Source: Liquidambar formosana
Lineage: Eukaryota > Streptophyta > Magnoliopsida > Saxifragales > Altingiaceae
Length of the DNA: 64,000 bases
Direction: 5' to 3'
NCBI GenBank assembly: GCA_039720395.1
Contig: CM077832.1
Coordinates: 18,447,850 to 18,511,849 of the forward strand
Shown: positions 1-11,538 of the stretch, in pieces
Numbering within the stretch: the first letter of the stretch is position 1
How the letters are laid out: every line of letters starts with the position of its first letter
Position numbers and translations under genes: made by a program
Notes under the pieces: generated by a model
What the model was told of the DNA's origin: nothing
The model's database searches: none
Seen by the model: the letters and a program-made list of their open reading frames with translations, nothing else

Positions 1-2301
1 TTTACCATATCCCTCTATTAGGAAATAACCATAGGAGGGAGAAGAGAAAGAATAAGGAAAGACAGGGGGTATTTTCCATACCCATCACAATTAGCATTCA
101 CAACATTCAACTTGCCAAATAATCAGCCTATTTTCATAAGGCAATTACCATGTTTGCAAGTTTTCTATTTGCAATAGCAAAAAATAATCACCCCACTTTT
201 TATGGGATAATTGCACCTGCCAAACTCACAATAATTTGCCCAAAACATTCACTCCACTTTCTATGGGATTTGCACCTGCCAAACTCACTTACCATTTGCA
301 ATATTTTAAAAAATAACCAACCTATTTTCAATAGGGAAATTACCATGCTAAAAAATAGACTCTTACATGCTCAAAATATCATCACAATGATAATAATTAA
401 ATCTAGATAGAATGTATCAAGACCTAAAATTATCCTAATGATGATGCAAAAGACAAAAATCAAAGAATAACAAAAACCCTAATATGCTCCTGCATGCAAA
501 GACCTGGTCTACATGCACAAAAACTATGAAAAATATGCAAAAACCCTATAATGATCATGAGAATATCAAATGATATCATTAAGCGTGAAAACAAAGCAAA
601 CTCAAGAAAAAAATATGACATTTTATGTAAAATATGAGAAAAGGGCCTTCTTATGGCAAGCTTTCTTAAGCAAAACGTAGAAACCACTCTATATGAAGAT
701 TCTATTAACATATCCTACACAAAATATATACTTTAGAACATATTAGAAGTGATTGCATGCTTAAACATATTCCTGAATACCTTCATGCAAAACCATATTT
801 TCTAAAAAGGACAATTATCCTTAGAAAAAGATAATACTTCCAAAAATCCTAGAAAATCCACTACATGAATGTAAATCTAGCATGATTCAACTACATGTAA
901 CATATATAGAACAACTATGATGAGCAACAACTCAAAAAATTATACTAAACATGCTATATGAAACTTGCATGAAATAAGGATAATGGAAACCCTAATCTCA
1001 CAACTATGCATAATAACTCATGAACCAACCCTAAAACATGCTCAAACTATCATGAATATCATTGATATGATATATATTAATTAACAAAAACATTAACTCA
1101 TGACAATAATCACAGCAAAGGCATGCAATAAATCTTACATAAGAGAAACCCAATCTCCAGTTTTTAGGATTAGATGCATTACCTCTTGTAGAACTTTGAA
1201 GATAACTCCTCCTCCTTTGCTGGGGTTAGAAAAGCCCTCCTTGTCCTCCTCTCTTAAACACACAACTCCCTTTCGCAGAAAAATCTCTCTCTTAGGGTTT
1301 TAGTCTCTAATGCATCAAAAGTGCCCTCCTTAGGGCTGAACATAGCTAGGTATTTATAGGAATCAGCTCTCATAAATCAATGGCCAAGATTAAAACCCTA
1401 AATAATGATCTAAGGTTTTTAGAGACTCTCTTGGGGCTCAAGGCACTCAAATATACCATAAAATGAGAAGGAAAGACTTGTGGAGGCGGAAAAATATGTC
1501 AAAATAGGAAGGTATCACAAAACCCTAAAAAATGAGGGAGTTCCTCATGTGACCACCCAAGGTTGGGCGGCTAGTCGTCCAGCGTTGGGCGGTTACTCGA
1601 GGGCTCCGTCTAATGTTGCCTATTCTGCTCTCTTTTGCGTTCCAAAAATGTTTCAAGGGTCAAACGAAATCCGATTTTGATGACATGAAAGTCAAAATGA
1701 CCGTGTTTTGGAAAGGAGCACATTTCTAAACATTTTAGGGCAAAAATCCTTAACCATGGGTGCATGGTTAGGTTTTACGAAGGTGGCTAGCCAATATGCA
1801 TTACCGTCGCAAAGCTTAGGTATGGTTGCACCAAATGCTTTCCAATTCAAAGTTCAACCTTTTAAAACAACTTTAGGAGTGAAATTAAGACTAATTAAAG
1901 TCAAATGAGGAAGAATTGAGTGAAAATCATAAGCAGATTTGAGCCAACCAAGAGAGGGTCTTTTAACCAACTCGAACCATTATAAGGCAAATTAATTCTT
2001 AGCCATCAATTCATCAAATTGAACCTATAAATACCTCCTATGTATCAACATGAACTCCAATTGACAACTTAGGGATCATTTCAAGGTCAAACAGAAAAGA
2101 TATGGCTTAAAAGACGATAATGCCCTTCAAGTCGCAAAATCTCTTATTAACCCTTGATATCAACTCCAAATGAAACCAAAATTTATACACATCCTCCTTA
2201 AGACCTTAAAAAGTCAATGAAAAAGATTGACCTCAAAAAAGAAACAAAAGCTTACATGAAATGATAAACCTTGACTAAGGTGACAAAAATGGGGTGTGAC
2301 A
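1..2301 (-). mobile_element. Gypsy-like LTR (partial, left end not identified)
   Basis: The right edge reads ...ggggtgtgaca, which on the minus strand is TGTCACACCCC, a start typical of plant Ty3/Gypsy LTRs. It is preceded on that strand by a purine-rich GATGGAGGAG that could be a polypurine tract, so this may be a 3' LTR of a minus-strand element. A minus-strand TATA box CCTATAAATA lies at 1351-1360. A GGCGGCTAGTCGTCC-type repeat lies about 200 bp upstream of it (1560-1605). A 34-bp direct repeat occurs at about 194-228 and 254-287. No gag-pol coding is present. The family assignment rests on the end sequence only, and the left boundary may lie outside the window. Confidence 0.5.
1351..1360 (-). 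promoter_or_regulatory. TATA box of LTR (minus strand)
   Basis: CCTATAAATA on the minus strand, inside the LTR-like segment and downstream of the GGCGG..CGTCC repeats. It fits a U3 promoter if the element runs on the minus strand. There is no independent evidence of use. Confidence 0.35.
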
Positions 2302-3170
2302 CTCCTCCATCATATCCCATAGCGAAAAAGAAATAACCCATCCTAGCTATGGGTCGATGGTGAAAGCTCCGGCCACAACGAGGGACGAGAGTTGCATAGG
2401 CAACTACAACAACATGGAGATCTGAAACCTCTAAACTCCGTGGGTTTCCTTTTTTTCTTTTTCTTTTTCTTTTTTCCTTCCCAAGTCTCAAATCTGCTCT
2501 CCATTTTTTCCAGCAAGCCATGGAGTTTGCTGGCCATCAAATCCCCCGCCACTGTCACCATTAAATCCATCCACCATCGACTCTCTTACATTGAACCCAC
2601 CATTGAGGAGATGGGCCGTCATTGGTAGATGGGCAGTGATACAAGGTCAAAGAAAAAAAATCTTTATGTACATAAAACAAAAAAATTGCAAAGAAGAAAA
2701 AGAAAGGTTTTTGATTCATCCGGAAAAAAATAAAAATAAAAATAAAAAATACTTAAAATTCATCTAAAAAAAAATACAATAAGAAAAAAAAAGGTGCTCG
2801 GAAAAAATAGAGCTAGCCAGAAGAAATGGAGTTCGCCGGAGTGGGGAGTGGGGAGTGGGGAAGGAATAGACAGATCATGGAGAGGGATGGGGTAAAAAAT
2901 GAAGGTTCTTAGTGAATGAAAGGGAAAGAAAGAAATCGGGGAAGATGGGGCCACTAGGTTTTGATTCCTTTGACTTTAAAGGGTAATTTAGTCCTTTCAA
3001 GACACTAAAACATAAGTAGCTGTGGAAGCAAACATTCTTGATGTGGCATTATCACCACGCTTTAAAAAAAATTTAAGAATCCCAAGCTGCATGTTGAACA
3101 GAGACCATTGGTTAGAATGACAAAGAAGAAAAGAACTGCTTCGGAAAATGAGGAAAATAAATTAAACATT
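2302..3170. other. No gene recognised
   Basis: AT- and purine/pyrimidine-biased sequence with T-rich runs (about 2448-2480) and A-rich runs (about 2650-2800). Open frames here have no recognisable domain. It may be interior of the Gypsy-like element whose LTR precedes it. Confidence 0.5.
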
Positions 3171-3172
3171 TA

Positions 3173-3443
3173 CTCCCTCCATCCCACAAAGAAAGGCCAA
3201 GTTTGAAAAAACTTGCAGTCTAAGAAAAGCCATCATTGCATTGACTTGTCATTTATTAAGCTTTATTTTTCCAAAAATACCCTCTCCTACTTGGTATTGG
3301 GTTTTGTGTTGAGAGTAATTATTGAAATAACAAAGGTGGTATAGGAAAGTTCAAAAAATTTATGATTTGACTTTTCAAAATGGACAAACATTTTGGGATA
3401 AAAAAAGTAACAAAAATGGCCTATATTTGTGGGATGGAAGGAG
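3173..3443. mobile_element. Stowaway-like (Tc1/mariner) MITE
   Basis: The terminal inverted repeats begin CTCCCTCCATCCCACAAA and, on the other strand, CTCCTTCCATCCCACAAA, an 18-bp TIR with one mismatch. TA dinucleotides flank both ends (3171-3172 and 3444-3445), the expected target duplication. The CTCCCTCC-ATCCCA terminus is the classical plant Stowaway end. It is 271 bp and non-coding, so it would need a transposase supplied in trans. Confidence 0.9.
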
Positions 3444-3445
3444 TA

Positions 3446-4434
3446 TTAGCTTTTGCACACCGGTGTTGGTAATACTCTAGCATTTATGAGCATTGTTCTA
3501 GTATATAGCATCATGGTAAGGGCATTATATATGTAAAAATCGGTAAATGAGGTAATGTGGTGTTCCACACCTTTATTATGTGTGCTGTGGGACCAATGAT
3601 AGAATAGTAGTTCATGAATTACCATGGACTTGCAATATACTCTAATTTATCATGGGATGAAGAAGGAAATAAGCAACGAAGCAAGGCTAGAAGTGAAAAC
3701 GTGCCCAGCACTGTCTATGGATTAGAGCCTGTCCATTATTCTATCTTATTTTTTTATGGTAAAGTTAGAAATTGAATCTAGATTGATTCTTATAAAATGT
3801 AACCCAATTATTGTTTGGAGTGGGATGTAAATATGTAATCAATGCAATACATCATGAAAAATTGGAAATTGAAATTTTCATGGAAGTGTATAAATCATAA
3901 ATATATTTGCATTAAACTTATAGAGATATGGAGAGTGAAGGGGTGTGCTAGTGATTAGAATCTGTTAAATGAAATGTTGAGGACAATAGATATCCTAGCT
4001 CATCCATGCATTGAATTGATCACATAATTCATGAGATGTTCTAATTTATAGAACTAAATTAAACAAGAAAGGAAAGAGTATACCAAGGTTAGATGGTAAA
4101 AAATACGCATGAAGGTGATACTCGAATGGCTAGGCAGCTTTACAAGAGCTTTTAATGTAGGTAATTGAGGAAGATGCTTTCCATAGGAATGTTTGTGATT
4201 GAACACTACTTTGGGCAATTGAGGCGGGAGCCCAGCATGACTTCTTTAGAGAAGCATGGTTGAGTCACAACACAACAGTTGGCATGCACTTGCCACAGTA
4301 ATGTGTGCCAAACTCTTCTAAAATGAATTGTACTGGTGCTTGAGCCATGTTAGCATGCATAATTTTGCTCGAAATCTATATGTTGGACTATGGTGGAGTG
4401 GATACGCAATCCATGAATCGTCTCACCATGCACA
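3446..4434. other. No gene recognised
   Basis: AT-rich sequence with stops in all frames and no domain, repeat end or RNA gene that I recognise. Confidence 0.5.
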
Positions 4435-4637
4435 TAGTTAGATTGCTAACTATAGAGTTTAGGTTTAGGTTTGATGAAAGTTTAAGAAGAAGAAAAAGAA
4501 ATAGAGAGAATGAGAGAAGAGGTTGCTATCTCTTGCAGCAGCCCTCTCCATTATATATATATCACTATTAGGTAATGCAAAAGACAATAATACCCTTACA
4601 ATAAGAAAGGACTAAAGATAACTCTAATACTCTAACA
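4435..4637 (-). mobile_element. Copia LTR (3' LTR of a minus-strand remnant)
   Basis: On the minus strand the segment starts TGTTAGAGTATTAGAG, directly after a polypurine tract (CAGCTTGAGGGAGAG), the normal junction of PPT and 3' LTR in plant Copia elements. The other end is placed at the inverted TAGTTAGA near 4435. A (TA)n TATA-like stretch lies at 4552-4562. The upstream coding debris on the same strand supports the call. Confidence 0.65.
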
Positions 4638-5070
4638 CTCTCCCTCAAGCTGGAGCATAGAGATAAAAAAATGCCCACCTTGGAAGGGAGCTGTTGAAAT
4701 GGAGCACGAGCTAAAGGCTTTGTAAGGATATCACCAAGTTGAAGATTGGGAGCGAACATAAGGAGTGTTAAGTTTCTTCCACAACAATAAGTCTCAAATA
4801 AAGTGACAATCAACCTCAATATGCTTGGTGCGCTCTTGAAAGATAGGATTGTTGGCAATAAAATAGCTGCTTGATTATTGCAATACATCTCCATCGGAAC
4901 GGGAACAATAATACCCATATCACAAAGAAGAGAGCGGACCCATAACAATTCAGAAGTTGTATAAGCTATGGCCCGATATTCCGCTTCGGCACTGGAACGA
5001 GCAATAACTGCTTGCTTGTTACTATGTTAGGTAACAAGATTACTACCAACAAAGGTACAATGCCTAGAGG
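4638..5070 (-). pseudogene. Copia pol remnant: RNase H C-terminus
   Basis: Minus-strand fragments encode the end of Copia RNase H: ARSSAEAEYRA near 4980-5010, TSELLWVRSLLCDMG around 4925-4950, CNNQAAI, and the terminal QLGDILTKPLARAPFQQL near 4690-4740. These are hallmark motifs of the Ty1/Copia RNase H tail. Frameshifts separate the motifs and the rest of gag-pol is missing, so it is a decayed 3' end. The 5' side of the fragment stops abruptly at about 5070, where Mutator-like repeat sequence begins. Confidence 0.8.
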
Positions 5071-5074
5071 TGGA

Positions 5075-5900
5075 CTGACTCTAATACACAATTTGAGAAA
5101 CAATGATTTAGACTCTAATACACAATTTAGAATCAAAAGATTGCAATTTAAATGTGTATAATACAAGTATGTGCTGTGTATTGTATAAAAGGTATGACGC
5201 GGTGAGAAAATAAATAATAGAAATTTATGCAAATTCAACATCTAAATGTTACATGAAATTAAAATCTGTAAATACATATCATTTATACAGTAATAAATCA
5301 ATACATCAATAACTTAATGACATATACTTACATTAATACCACATGAAGCTTAGAGAAGCTGCCAAACCAGCCTTGAGTAATACTATTAATTATAAATGTG
5401 TATAAATTAATGTCAATACTAACAAATTTATAATACTATAAAGTAATTCATGGTCTACACTAATAATTAATAATACTATGGAATAATAGCCTAATAGGAT
5501 ATAGTTGTAAAGGTGCTAAAAGAGTAAAGGAGTTGAGGAAAGCGGGAAAGGGGGTTGGGTTCTTGTGAAGCTTGGTGAAGTTGCCAAAATGGCCTTGTAA
5601 ACTACTACAAGAGGACATTAGGTGTGGGAAAAAACGAGACAACAGTCACCACACTCAAATTTTAGTTAATTAGTTACATGGGTTGATATACCTCGATATG
5701 ATCAATATTTCCCGATATACCTCGATATATCATCGATAAATGGTGGATATATCTCGATATTGTTGATATATCGACAATACGTCGATATATCCAACGATAT
5801 ATTGTCAAAATAATACCAGTGCATGATATCGTTTCGCTGCTTGTTGATACAGCAATATATCGATGATATATTGCCGATATCAACGATTTTTAGGACTATA
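5075..5900 (-). mobile_element. Fragment of ATATCGAT Mutator-like family
   Basis: It shares the interior (aacaatttag, ttgcaatttaaatg, tataatacaagtatgtg blocks) with the copies at 7290-7613, 7860-8234, 11880-12196 and 14990-15240. It ends at the right with the family's second terminus (inward reading ATAGTCCTAAAAATCG). The last 220 bp are packed with GATATATCGAT words. The AAGGACTTAAA terminus is missing, so the copy is truncated where it meets the Copia remnant. Confidence 0.7.
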
Positions 5901-5985
5901 GTTAGAACTCAACATGGTCTTAAAAGTTGATAATATCGCCGATATATCGTGATATCGAAGGGTAGTGATAGATGTTATGTGTTAT

Positions 5986-6622
5986 GTTACACGAGTACGG
6001 GTGCGAGTGTGTATTTAAGAATTGGACTTGTCCAAATTTTAAATTTAGGATACGGGGACTCGGCGAAAAAGGATCTAGAAATTGGATATGGGTGCGGGGA
6101 TATTTGAATGTGTGTATATATATATAAATAATAAGTTAATAATGTTGAGGGGTATATTTGAAAACTTTTTAATTTTATGTGGTATTGTCAAAATAGCTAA
6201 TTTTAGGGGCTGAAATAATAATATAAGTTTTGGCCATTTAAGAAATTTAAAAAGGAAGAGGGTTTATTTGAAAAAAAGGAAAATATATAAGGTTCCTCTT
6301 TTGAGAAACCCTCGATCTGCTTCATAAGAAGAGCTGCCGACAAGTCGACAACTATGGTGTGCTTCTCGGCAACCTCTGGCGACATCACCAGCACCACTTT
6401 CGGCCCATCTCCGGCACCATTCCTCCAAAAACACCTCCGATGACCAGATACATACCCCTTCTCTCTTTCTTTCTCTCTTCTTCTTCTTATTCTTCTCCCT
6501 GCCGTGTCCAATTTTTGGTTGCCAAATTCGCCACAGATCCTGTACCGGTACCCAAGTCGTGTCGTGTCGTGTCGTGTCGACACGGGTACTCTGGGGTAAA
6601 TTGCCGAGTCCATGTAACACAA
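5986..6622. mobile_element. Possible nested TIR element with GTGTCGACAC words
   Basis: The left end ttacacgagtacgggtgcgag and the right end, inverted TTACATGGACTCGGCAA, resemble an inverted repeat. Inside are GGTGCG/GGATACGGGGACTCGG words on the left and (TCGTG)5 followed by TCGACACGGGTAC on the right. The layout copies that of the surrounding element family, but no clear target duplication was found, so the boundaries are tentative. Confidence 0.4.
6556..6582. repeat. (GTGTC)n pentamer repeat
   Basis: Five head-to-tail copies of a TCGTG pentamer ending in the palindrome GTGTCGACAC. It lies at the right flank of the possible nested element. Confidence 0.8.
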
Positions 6623-7153
6623 ATATGTGATTATATCTTTTTCTCATTTTATCGTTGGATATATCGAGATTATCAAAATTATTGCGATATTATTCATTTT
6701 ATCGTGACATTTTGGCCAAATATCGTTGATATTTCGGCGATATTTTGGTATGAATGAGATATAAACACATCATTTGTGCTTTTGCCCCTTTATTTTATCT
6801 TCCCTAGCCTTCTGATAAAGCCTGCAAGGTTGCTGCAATTATGACACTTTATTAAAGCAAGCCTGTTGCCTGCATCTACTTTATTCTGTTTAAGTCTGCC
6901 AAGCTTCACATGGGTTTGTCCTTCGTATTATATATAACATATATATTTTACCATATGTTAAATTTCAAATATATAACAAATAAAAGCCTCAGCTTTGTGT
7001 TATTTAGGACCCAAAAAAATGTCTTAGCTTTGACACGCGCTTTTCTTGTATTTAATATATCTTGTGTGCCTTTGGCTTCCTTGCAAACCTATTATATATA
7101 GAACATATATATTTATATTATACAAGTATATATTTATATTATACAAGTATATA

Positions 7154-7155
7154 TA

Positions 7156-7192
<37 letters not shown>
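7154..7192. repeat. (AT)n microsatellite
   Basis: An almost pure alternating AT run inside the Mutator-like element. Just upstream, the motif ttatattatacaagtatata is repeated. Confidence 0.9.
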
Positions 7193-7196
<4 letters not shown>

Positions 7197-7623
7197 CAAG
7201 TATGTACATTTAAGTCTAACATGATTAGCAAAGAAATAAAATTAAAAAAAGGTCTGAAAATAGGTTATAAGTTATAAATTATAGATTATAATATATGTTA
7301 ATGAACTCTGACATTTAAATATTAAATTGGTATAAATTTGTATCCTTTATTTACTTAGTTGCGCATGTTTTTTATACCCTAAACAATGCATACTTGTTTT
7401 ATATACATTCAAATTGAAATTTTTTGATTCTAAATTGTGTTTTAGGGTCTAAAACAATGTTTTCTAGAGTTTCAATGAAAATTTATATATTTGACTAATA
7501 ATATCCATCATATTTCTAAATCAATATCGATATTTTCAATATATCCAATCTATTTGATATATCCGTTTTTTCGGACTATCGATATATCCATCGATATCGA
7601 TATTTAAGTCCTTGGAACTCAAA

Positions 7624-8234
7624 ACAATAAAGTATATATAGTACTGAACTACTAATAGAGTGATACGTACATGGAAATGCTACTTACCATGCTTGCATCT
7701 TTGAATTTTTGCTTTGCACTATGTTTTGCTTTTCAAGTGTAGAATAATAAAGTATATTATATATAGGCATATAGCACTAAACCACTAATAAAGTAATAGA
7801 GTAATAACTAATAGGTAGAATAAAGTATATTAAATATATAGTACTAAACTACTAATAAAACAATAGAGTAATAACTAATAAAACAATACATCAATATATT
7901 GATTTATTATTGTGTAAATAATATATATTTATTAATTTTAATTTCATGTGACATTTAGATGTTGAATTTGCATAAATTTCTATTATTTATTTTCTCAACG
8001 CGTCACAGTTTTTATACCCTACACAACACATACTTATATTATACATACTTAAATTGTAATCTTTTGATCCTAATTTGTGTAACAGAGTTTAAATCTTTGT
8101 TTCTAGAGTTTTAATAAAAATATCCGTGTTTAACTAATAATATCCACCATATCTCTAAATCGATATCGATATTTTCGATATATCCGTATTTTTAGACCCT
8201 AGATATATCCATTGATATCGATATTTAAGTCCCT
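7624..8234 (+). mobile_element. Fragment of ATATCGAT Mutator-like family
   Basis: The right half (7860-8234) matches the shared interior of the family and ends with the terminus GATATCGATATTTAAGTCCCT. No second terminus is seen on the left, so it is truncated. It abuts the complete copy at 5914-7613 in the same orientation. Confidence 0.65.
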
Positions 8235-8425
8235 GACTCACATGGACAACAACAGCGGTCTCACGAACGAAATAAGCACAAGAACGACAACAACAACAAT
8301 GGACTTTGATACCATGTTAAGTTTCCAACCTAAAATCCTAAGCTATTAGATGGAGGGCCCAAATAGCTATATGAAGCTATATCAAATTTTTTGATTAAAC
8401 AATGTGGGATGTGGGACTTCCAACA
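8235..8425 (-). mobile_element. TRIM/LTR fragment (minus strand)
   Basis: 8315-8425 is a 111-bp short LTR (TGTTAAGTTTCC...GGACTTCCAACA on the plus strand). Next to it at 8303-8314 is a PBS-like sequence reading TGGTATCAAAGT on the minus strand, two changes from the iMet PBS TGGTATCAGAGC. The LTR clearly belongs to the same family as the TRIM at 22071-22394. About 80 bp of internal sequence follows on the left; the second LTR is missing. Confidence 0.7.
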
Positions 8426-8800
8426 CTCATTAGCCTTCCTAGCCACCCATTTTGCCTTTGCATTAAGTCTTCTGGCAATATCCAAAGTTTCCCTAGTAAT
8501 TCTAGTGAACTTCCACACCCCTAAAATTCTATTATTGACTCTTCTAATAACAATAGGTGAATTACCCTCAACAATCAACTAAGAGATTTTTAGCTTGGTA
8601 TCTTTCTGAAACCTTCCAAAAAACCTGATATCTTGGCTATCAAGGGATTCCCATCCTCTACAAAAAGAGATACACATATACAATCTCTCATCTAGAATCT
8701 TTGAAAATATCACCAATACCCAATTGGCCAGGTTTTCCTGAGGACCATCCATCAAGATTGAGTTTCACAAATCCATTAGGAGTCAAGATAGGATTGACGA
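8426..8800 (-). pseudogene. LINE-type RNase H remnant
   Basis: Minus-strand frames show VKLNLDGWSSGKPGQLGIG near 8720-8790, the start of the plant RVT_3 RNase H domain (KLN-DGS--GNPG). After several stops they show DIARRLNAKAKWVARKANE near 8430-8480, the end of the domain. The domain is split by stops and frameshifts and cut by the LTR fragment on its 3' side. It is a dead fragment of a LINE ORF2 or a related reverse-transcribed gene. Confidence 0.7.
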
Positions 8801-8929
8801 GTCTCTGAGGAATTTGTCTATGATCTTGATGTAACTTCTCTTCCTCTTTCAAATCATGCTTCTTCTAAGTCTGCCTCTTCCAACTTTCCTTATTTTCCCT
8901 TAGTTTACTCTCATAGGAAGATGTAGCCT

Positions 8930-9860
8930 CCTCAGCCTATATGCACCAACTCTAATCCTTTGGATTTTCCTCCTCCTGAACGTCAATATCCTTTGTGTAA
9001 ACGTACTCCTATTGTAAGACTTCATTTCTCTAATACCTATTTTTCTACTTCTTGTCGTACTTTTCTTTCTTCTATTCATTCTTATTTTGAACCTCATTCT
9101 TATAAGGAAGCCTATATTGATCCCTACTAGATTAATGCAATGAAAAATGAATTAACTGCTTTTGATAAAAGCAGTACTTAGGAGTTGGTTTCATTGCCTA
9201 CAGTAAAGAATCTTATTCGCTGTAAATGGGTTTATAAGGTTAAAACCAACTTGGATGGATCTCTTGAATGCTACAAAGCTAGACTTGTTGCAAAAGGTTT
9301 TTCCTAGGAATATGGGGTTGACTATGAGGAGACATTTGCCCTTGTTGCTAAAATGACTACTATTCATATGATCATATCTTGATCTTTGTTGTTGTAGTTT
9401 GTAAATGGCTTCTTTTTCAACTTAATGTTAAAAATCCTTTTCTCAATGGCCATAACACTGAAGAAGTTTATATGCATCCTCCTCCCGGTCTTACTCATTC
9501 CCCTGGCCATGTTTATCGTCTGCGCCATGCACTTTATGGTTTGAAGCAGTCTCCTCATGCCTGGTATGGGCGCTTTTAGTTGTTACTTGTTAGTCACTTA
9601 GATTGGTTTTCATTCTAGTGCTCATGACTTAGTTTATTTATTTGCCATAATTCTAAGAGCTTGGTTTTTCTTCTTTTGTATGTGGATTATATGACTCTTA
9701 TACTATTGATGAGGTGAAAAGACATCTTTTCTTGGAATTTGACATGAAGGATTTAGGGACTTTGCGGTAATTTTTAGGTATTGAGGTTGCCTCTCAGAAT
9801 TTGAGATAAATGATTTAGAGACTTCTTTTGATGTGGATGATAAAAAATAAAAAAAATTTG
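8930..9860 (+). pseudogene. Copia reverse transcriptase remnant
   Basis: Plus-strand frames give SYKEAYIDPY, CKWVYKVKTNLDGSLE, KARLVAKGFS-EYGVDYEETFA, then NVKNPFLNGHNTEEVYM, YRLRHALYGLKQSPHAWYGRF and the start of a degenerate YVDD region near 9685. This is the canonical order of a Ty1/Copia RT domain. Several conserved Trp or Gln codons have become TAG, and frameshifts separate the blocks, so it is non-functional. No LTRs were assigned to it. Confidence 0.85.
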
Positions 9861-9862
9861 AT

Positions 9863-10872
9863 CTTATCAATTGAAATATGGATTGGTGTTTTAGTGGTTT
9901 ATCTTTTTTTTTTCCTTCGCTCTGTATTGGATATCATCAGCCCCCTCCAATCCAACGTTTTGTGAATGGAAAGGACTGCCTTACTTGGAAAGGATCCAAA
10001 AATACATATTTCTACTCCAAAACAGCTTATTCCATTATTGATAGCCCCACCTCTAATAGTATTTCTAATGATATTCCCAATGATACCCAGGGTAAAAATA
10101 TGGAATATCAATACCATTCCAAAAAAAAAAAAAAAAATCTTATGGCTTTGTTGCCAAAAGAAAATTTCCTGCAATGATGTTCTATATAGAAGGCATTATT
10201 TTTTCTAACTTTTGCCCCATTTGCTTTACTGAACCTGAAATAGTGGACCATGTGTTGAGAGAGTGTGAGTATGCCAAAGAATTCTAGACCACTATTGACC
10301 CCATTTTTAACTTGACCACTAGTATGCCTTTGGATGCTTGGATTCTTTATAACACGGGTAGGAAAAACATGGACTTGAATAGGTTTTTACTCTTTTCTGT
10401 TATTTTCACTTTTGGCTGTTGGGCCTTGTGGCATAATGAGAATAAAGTTTTCTTTGAGCAACATATGTTATTACCTAAGGACAATTGTGAAGCTATGTTT
10501 GTTAAGGCCACTGAATACTTCCATCTTTTTGGGAAATTCAAGTCCCCAACCACAACCAAACAGGTTATGGTGAAATGGGTCCCTCCTTTGAATCTATTCT
10601 ACAAGCTCAACACGGATGGCTCTTCCTTGGGGAATTTGAGGAAAGCTTGTGTAGGGGGGATTATTAGAAACCAATTAGGTAAGTGGATAAAAGGTTACAC
10701 CTGCAGACTAAGGGTAGCATCAAGCATTAAGGCTAAGTTGTGGGGCCTTCGAGATAGCTTAGAGCTTGCTTTGAGATGCAATATAAGTCATTTGTTTACA
10801 AAGACTCGTACATCCGCCTGTTTTCATTTTCTACTTAGCAAACTCTCAATGCTCTCCGGGCTCGCATCATGA
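9863..10872 (+). pseudogene. LINE ORF2 3' remnant: zf-RVT and RNase H
   Basis: It begins with the conserved pre-zinc-finger segment DCLTWKGSKNTYFYSKTAY (about 9975-10035). A zinc-finger-like CPICFTEPEIVDHVLRECEYA follows near 10212-10275, then a long open frame (10312-10872) ending in an RVT_3 RNase H domain with KLNTDGSSLGN around residues 98-108 of that frame. The domain's expected second acidic residue (A-E-L in relatives) reads A-K-L. Frameshifts occur before 10312, including an A-run at 10119-10137. This is a 5'-truncated, inactive LINE. Confidence 0.8.
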
Positions 10873-10885
10873 GTTTGAGAGATGG

Positions 10886-10899
10886 GGGGGGGGGGGGGG
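10886..10899. repeat. Poly-G run
   Basis: About 14 consecutive G just past the LINE RNase H frame. The length is prone to sequencing error. Confidence 0.85.
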
Positions 10900-11236
10900 T
10901 GTGAGATGTATATGCTGTAAAATAATTTCTTTTATAAGGGTAGTTTAGTCTTTTGATAGTTTAGGGTTAGATATGTATAAATATACTTGTAATCTCTTAT
11001 TTTGCTAGAATAATAAGAATAGTTTTTTTACAAAACTTACGCCATTAAGTTTCTCTTTCATCTAGCAACTAATCACAATGAAATTTGTTTTTAATTTTTA
11101 TACTTGAGTATTTTGGGGATATATTTTAGATATGGGAAAAGTAGCTTAAATTTGCAAGTGCTACACACACACACATATTGGTTTTTCATCTTTCCATTGT
11201 GTAGATTCTTACAAATTGTGTCTCCTTCCATGATAG
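10900..11236. other. No gene recognised; probable LINE tail then intron
   Basis: AT-rich sequence between the LINE remnant and the first recognised host exon. It has an (AC)n stretch near 11161-11175 and no coding signal. Confidence 0.4.
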
Positions 11237-11345
11237 GATAGCACGGAAAGTTTTGTATAGGTTGATAAAACAGAAGGACGCCTTGCAAAATTATGGAACA
11301 TCTGGAAAAAGTATGAAGGATGGACATGCAGCATTGATCATACTG
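11237..11345 (+). CDS. Host gene exon (internal), unidentified protein
   Basis: An open 109-bp block follows an AG acceptor (ccatgatag) and ends at CTG|GTCAGT. It carries one base completing a split codon and then 36 codons beginning IARKVLYRLIKQKDALQNYG and ending HAALIIL, a Lys-rich, probably helical segment. It ends in phase 0, which fits the next proposed exon at 21755. No upstream exon was found in the first 11 kb. I do not recognise the family; the call rests on codon-like composition, splice signals and phase agreement with three later exons. Confidence 0.5.
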
Positions 11346-11538
11346 GTCAGTTCCTTTTATTTTGTAAACATTATGTACTAAATTGACAGTCAATGTAAGT
11401 TGTACACTTCTACACGTTTACCCTCTGTATATAGAGGAGGTGATACTATTCCTTCATGTTCTGTGAATTGCTTTTACTTGTTTAAATGTTATTTCATTTT
11501 TTTGTATTTGATATTTCTTTTGAAAAGGGTTTCTAACC

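Larger units (their letters stand above)
5914..7613 (+). mobile_element. Mutator-like non-autonomous element, ATATCGAT family (complete copy)
   Basis: The left end reads ATGGTCTTAAAAGTTG and the right end, inverted, reads AAGGACTTAAATATCG, an imperfect short TIR. Imperfect 10-bp flanks agaactcaac (5904-5913) and ggaactcaaa (7614-7623) match at 8 of 10 positions, the size expected for Mutator-like insertions. Both ends carry dense arrays of TATCGATA/GATATATC words. The 1.7-kb interior has no transposase ORF but has a GC-richer gene-like block at 6290-6590 and a possible nested element (5986-6622). Confidence 0.75.
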
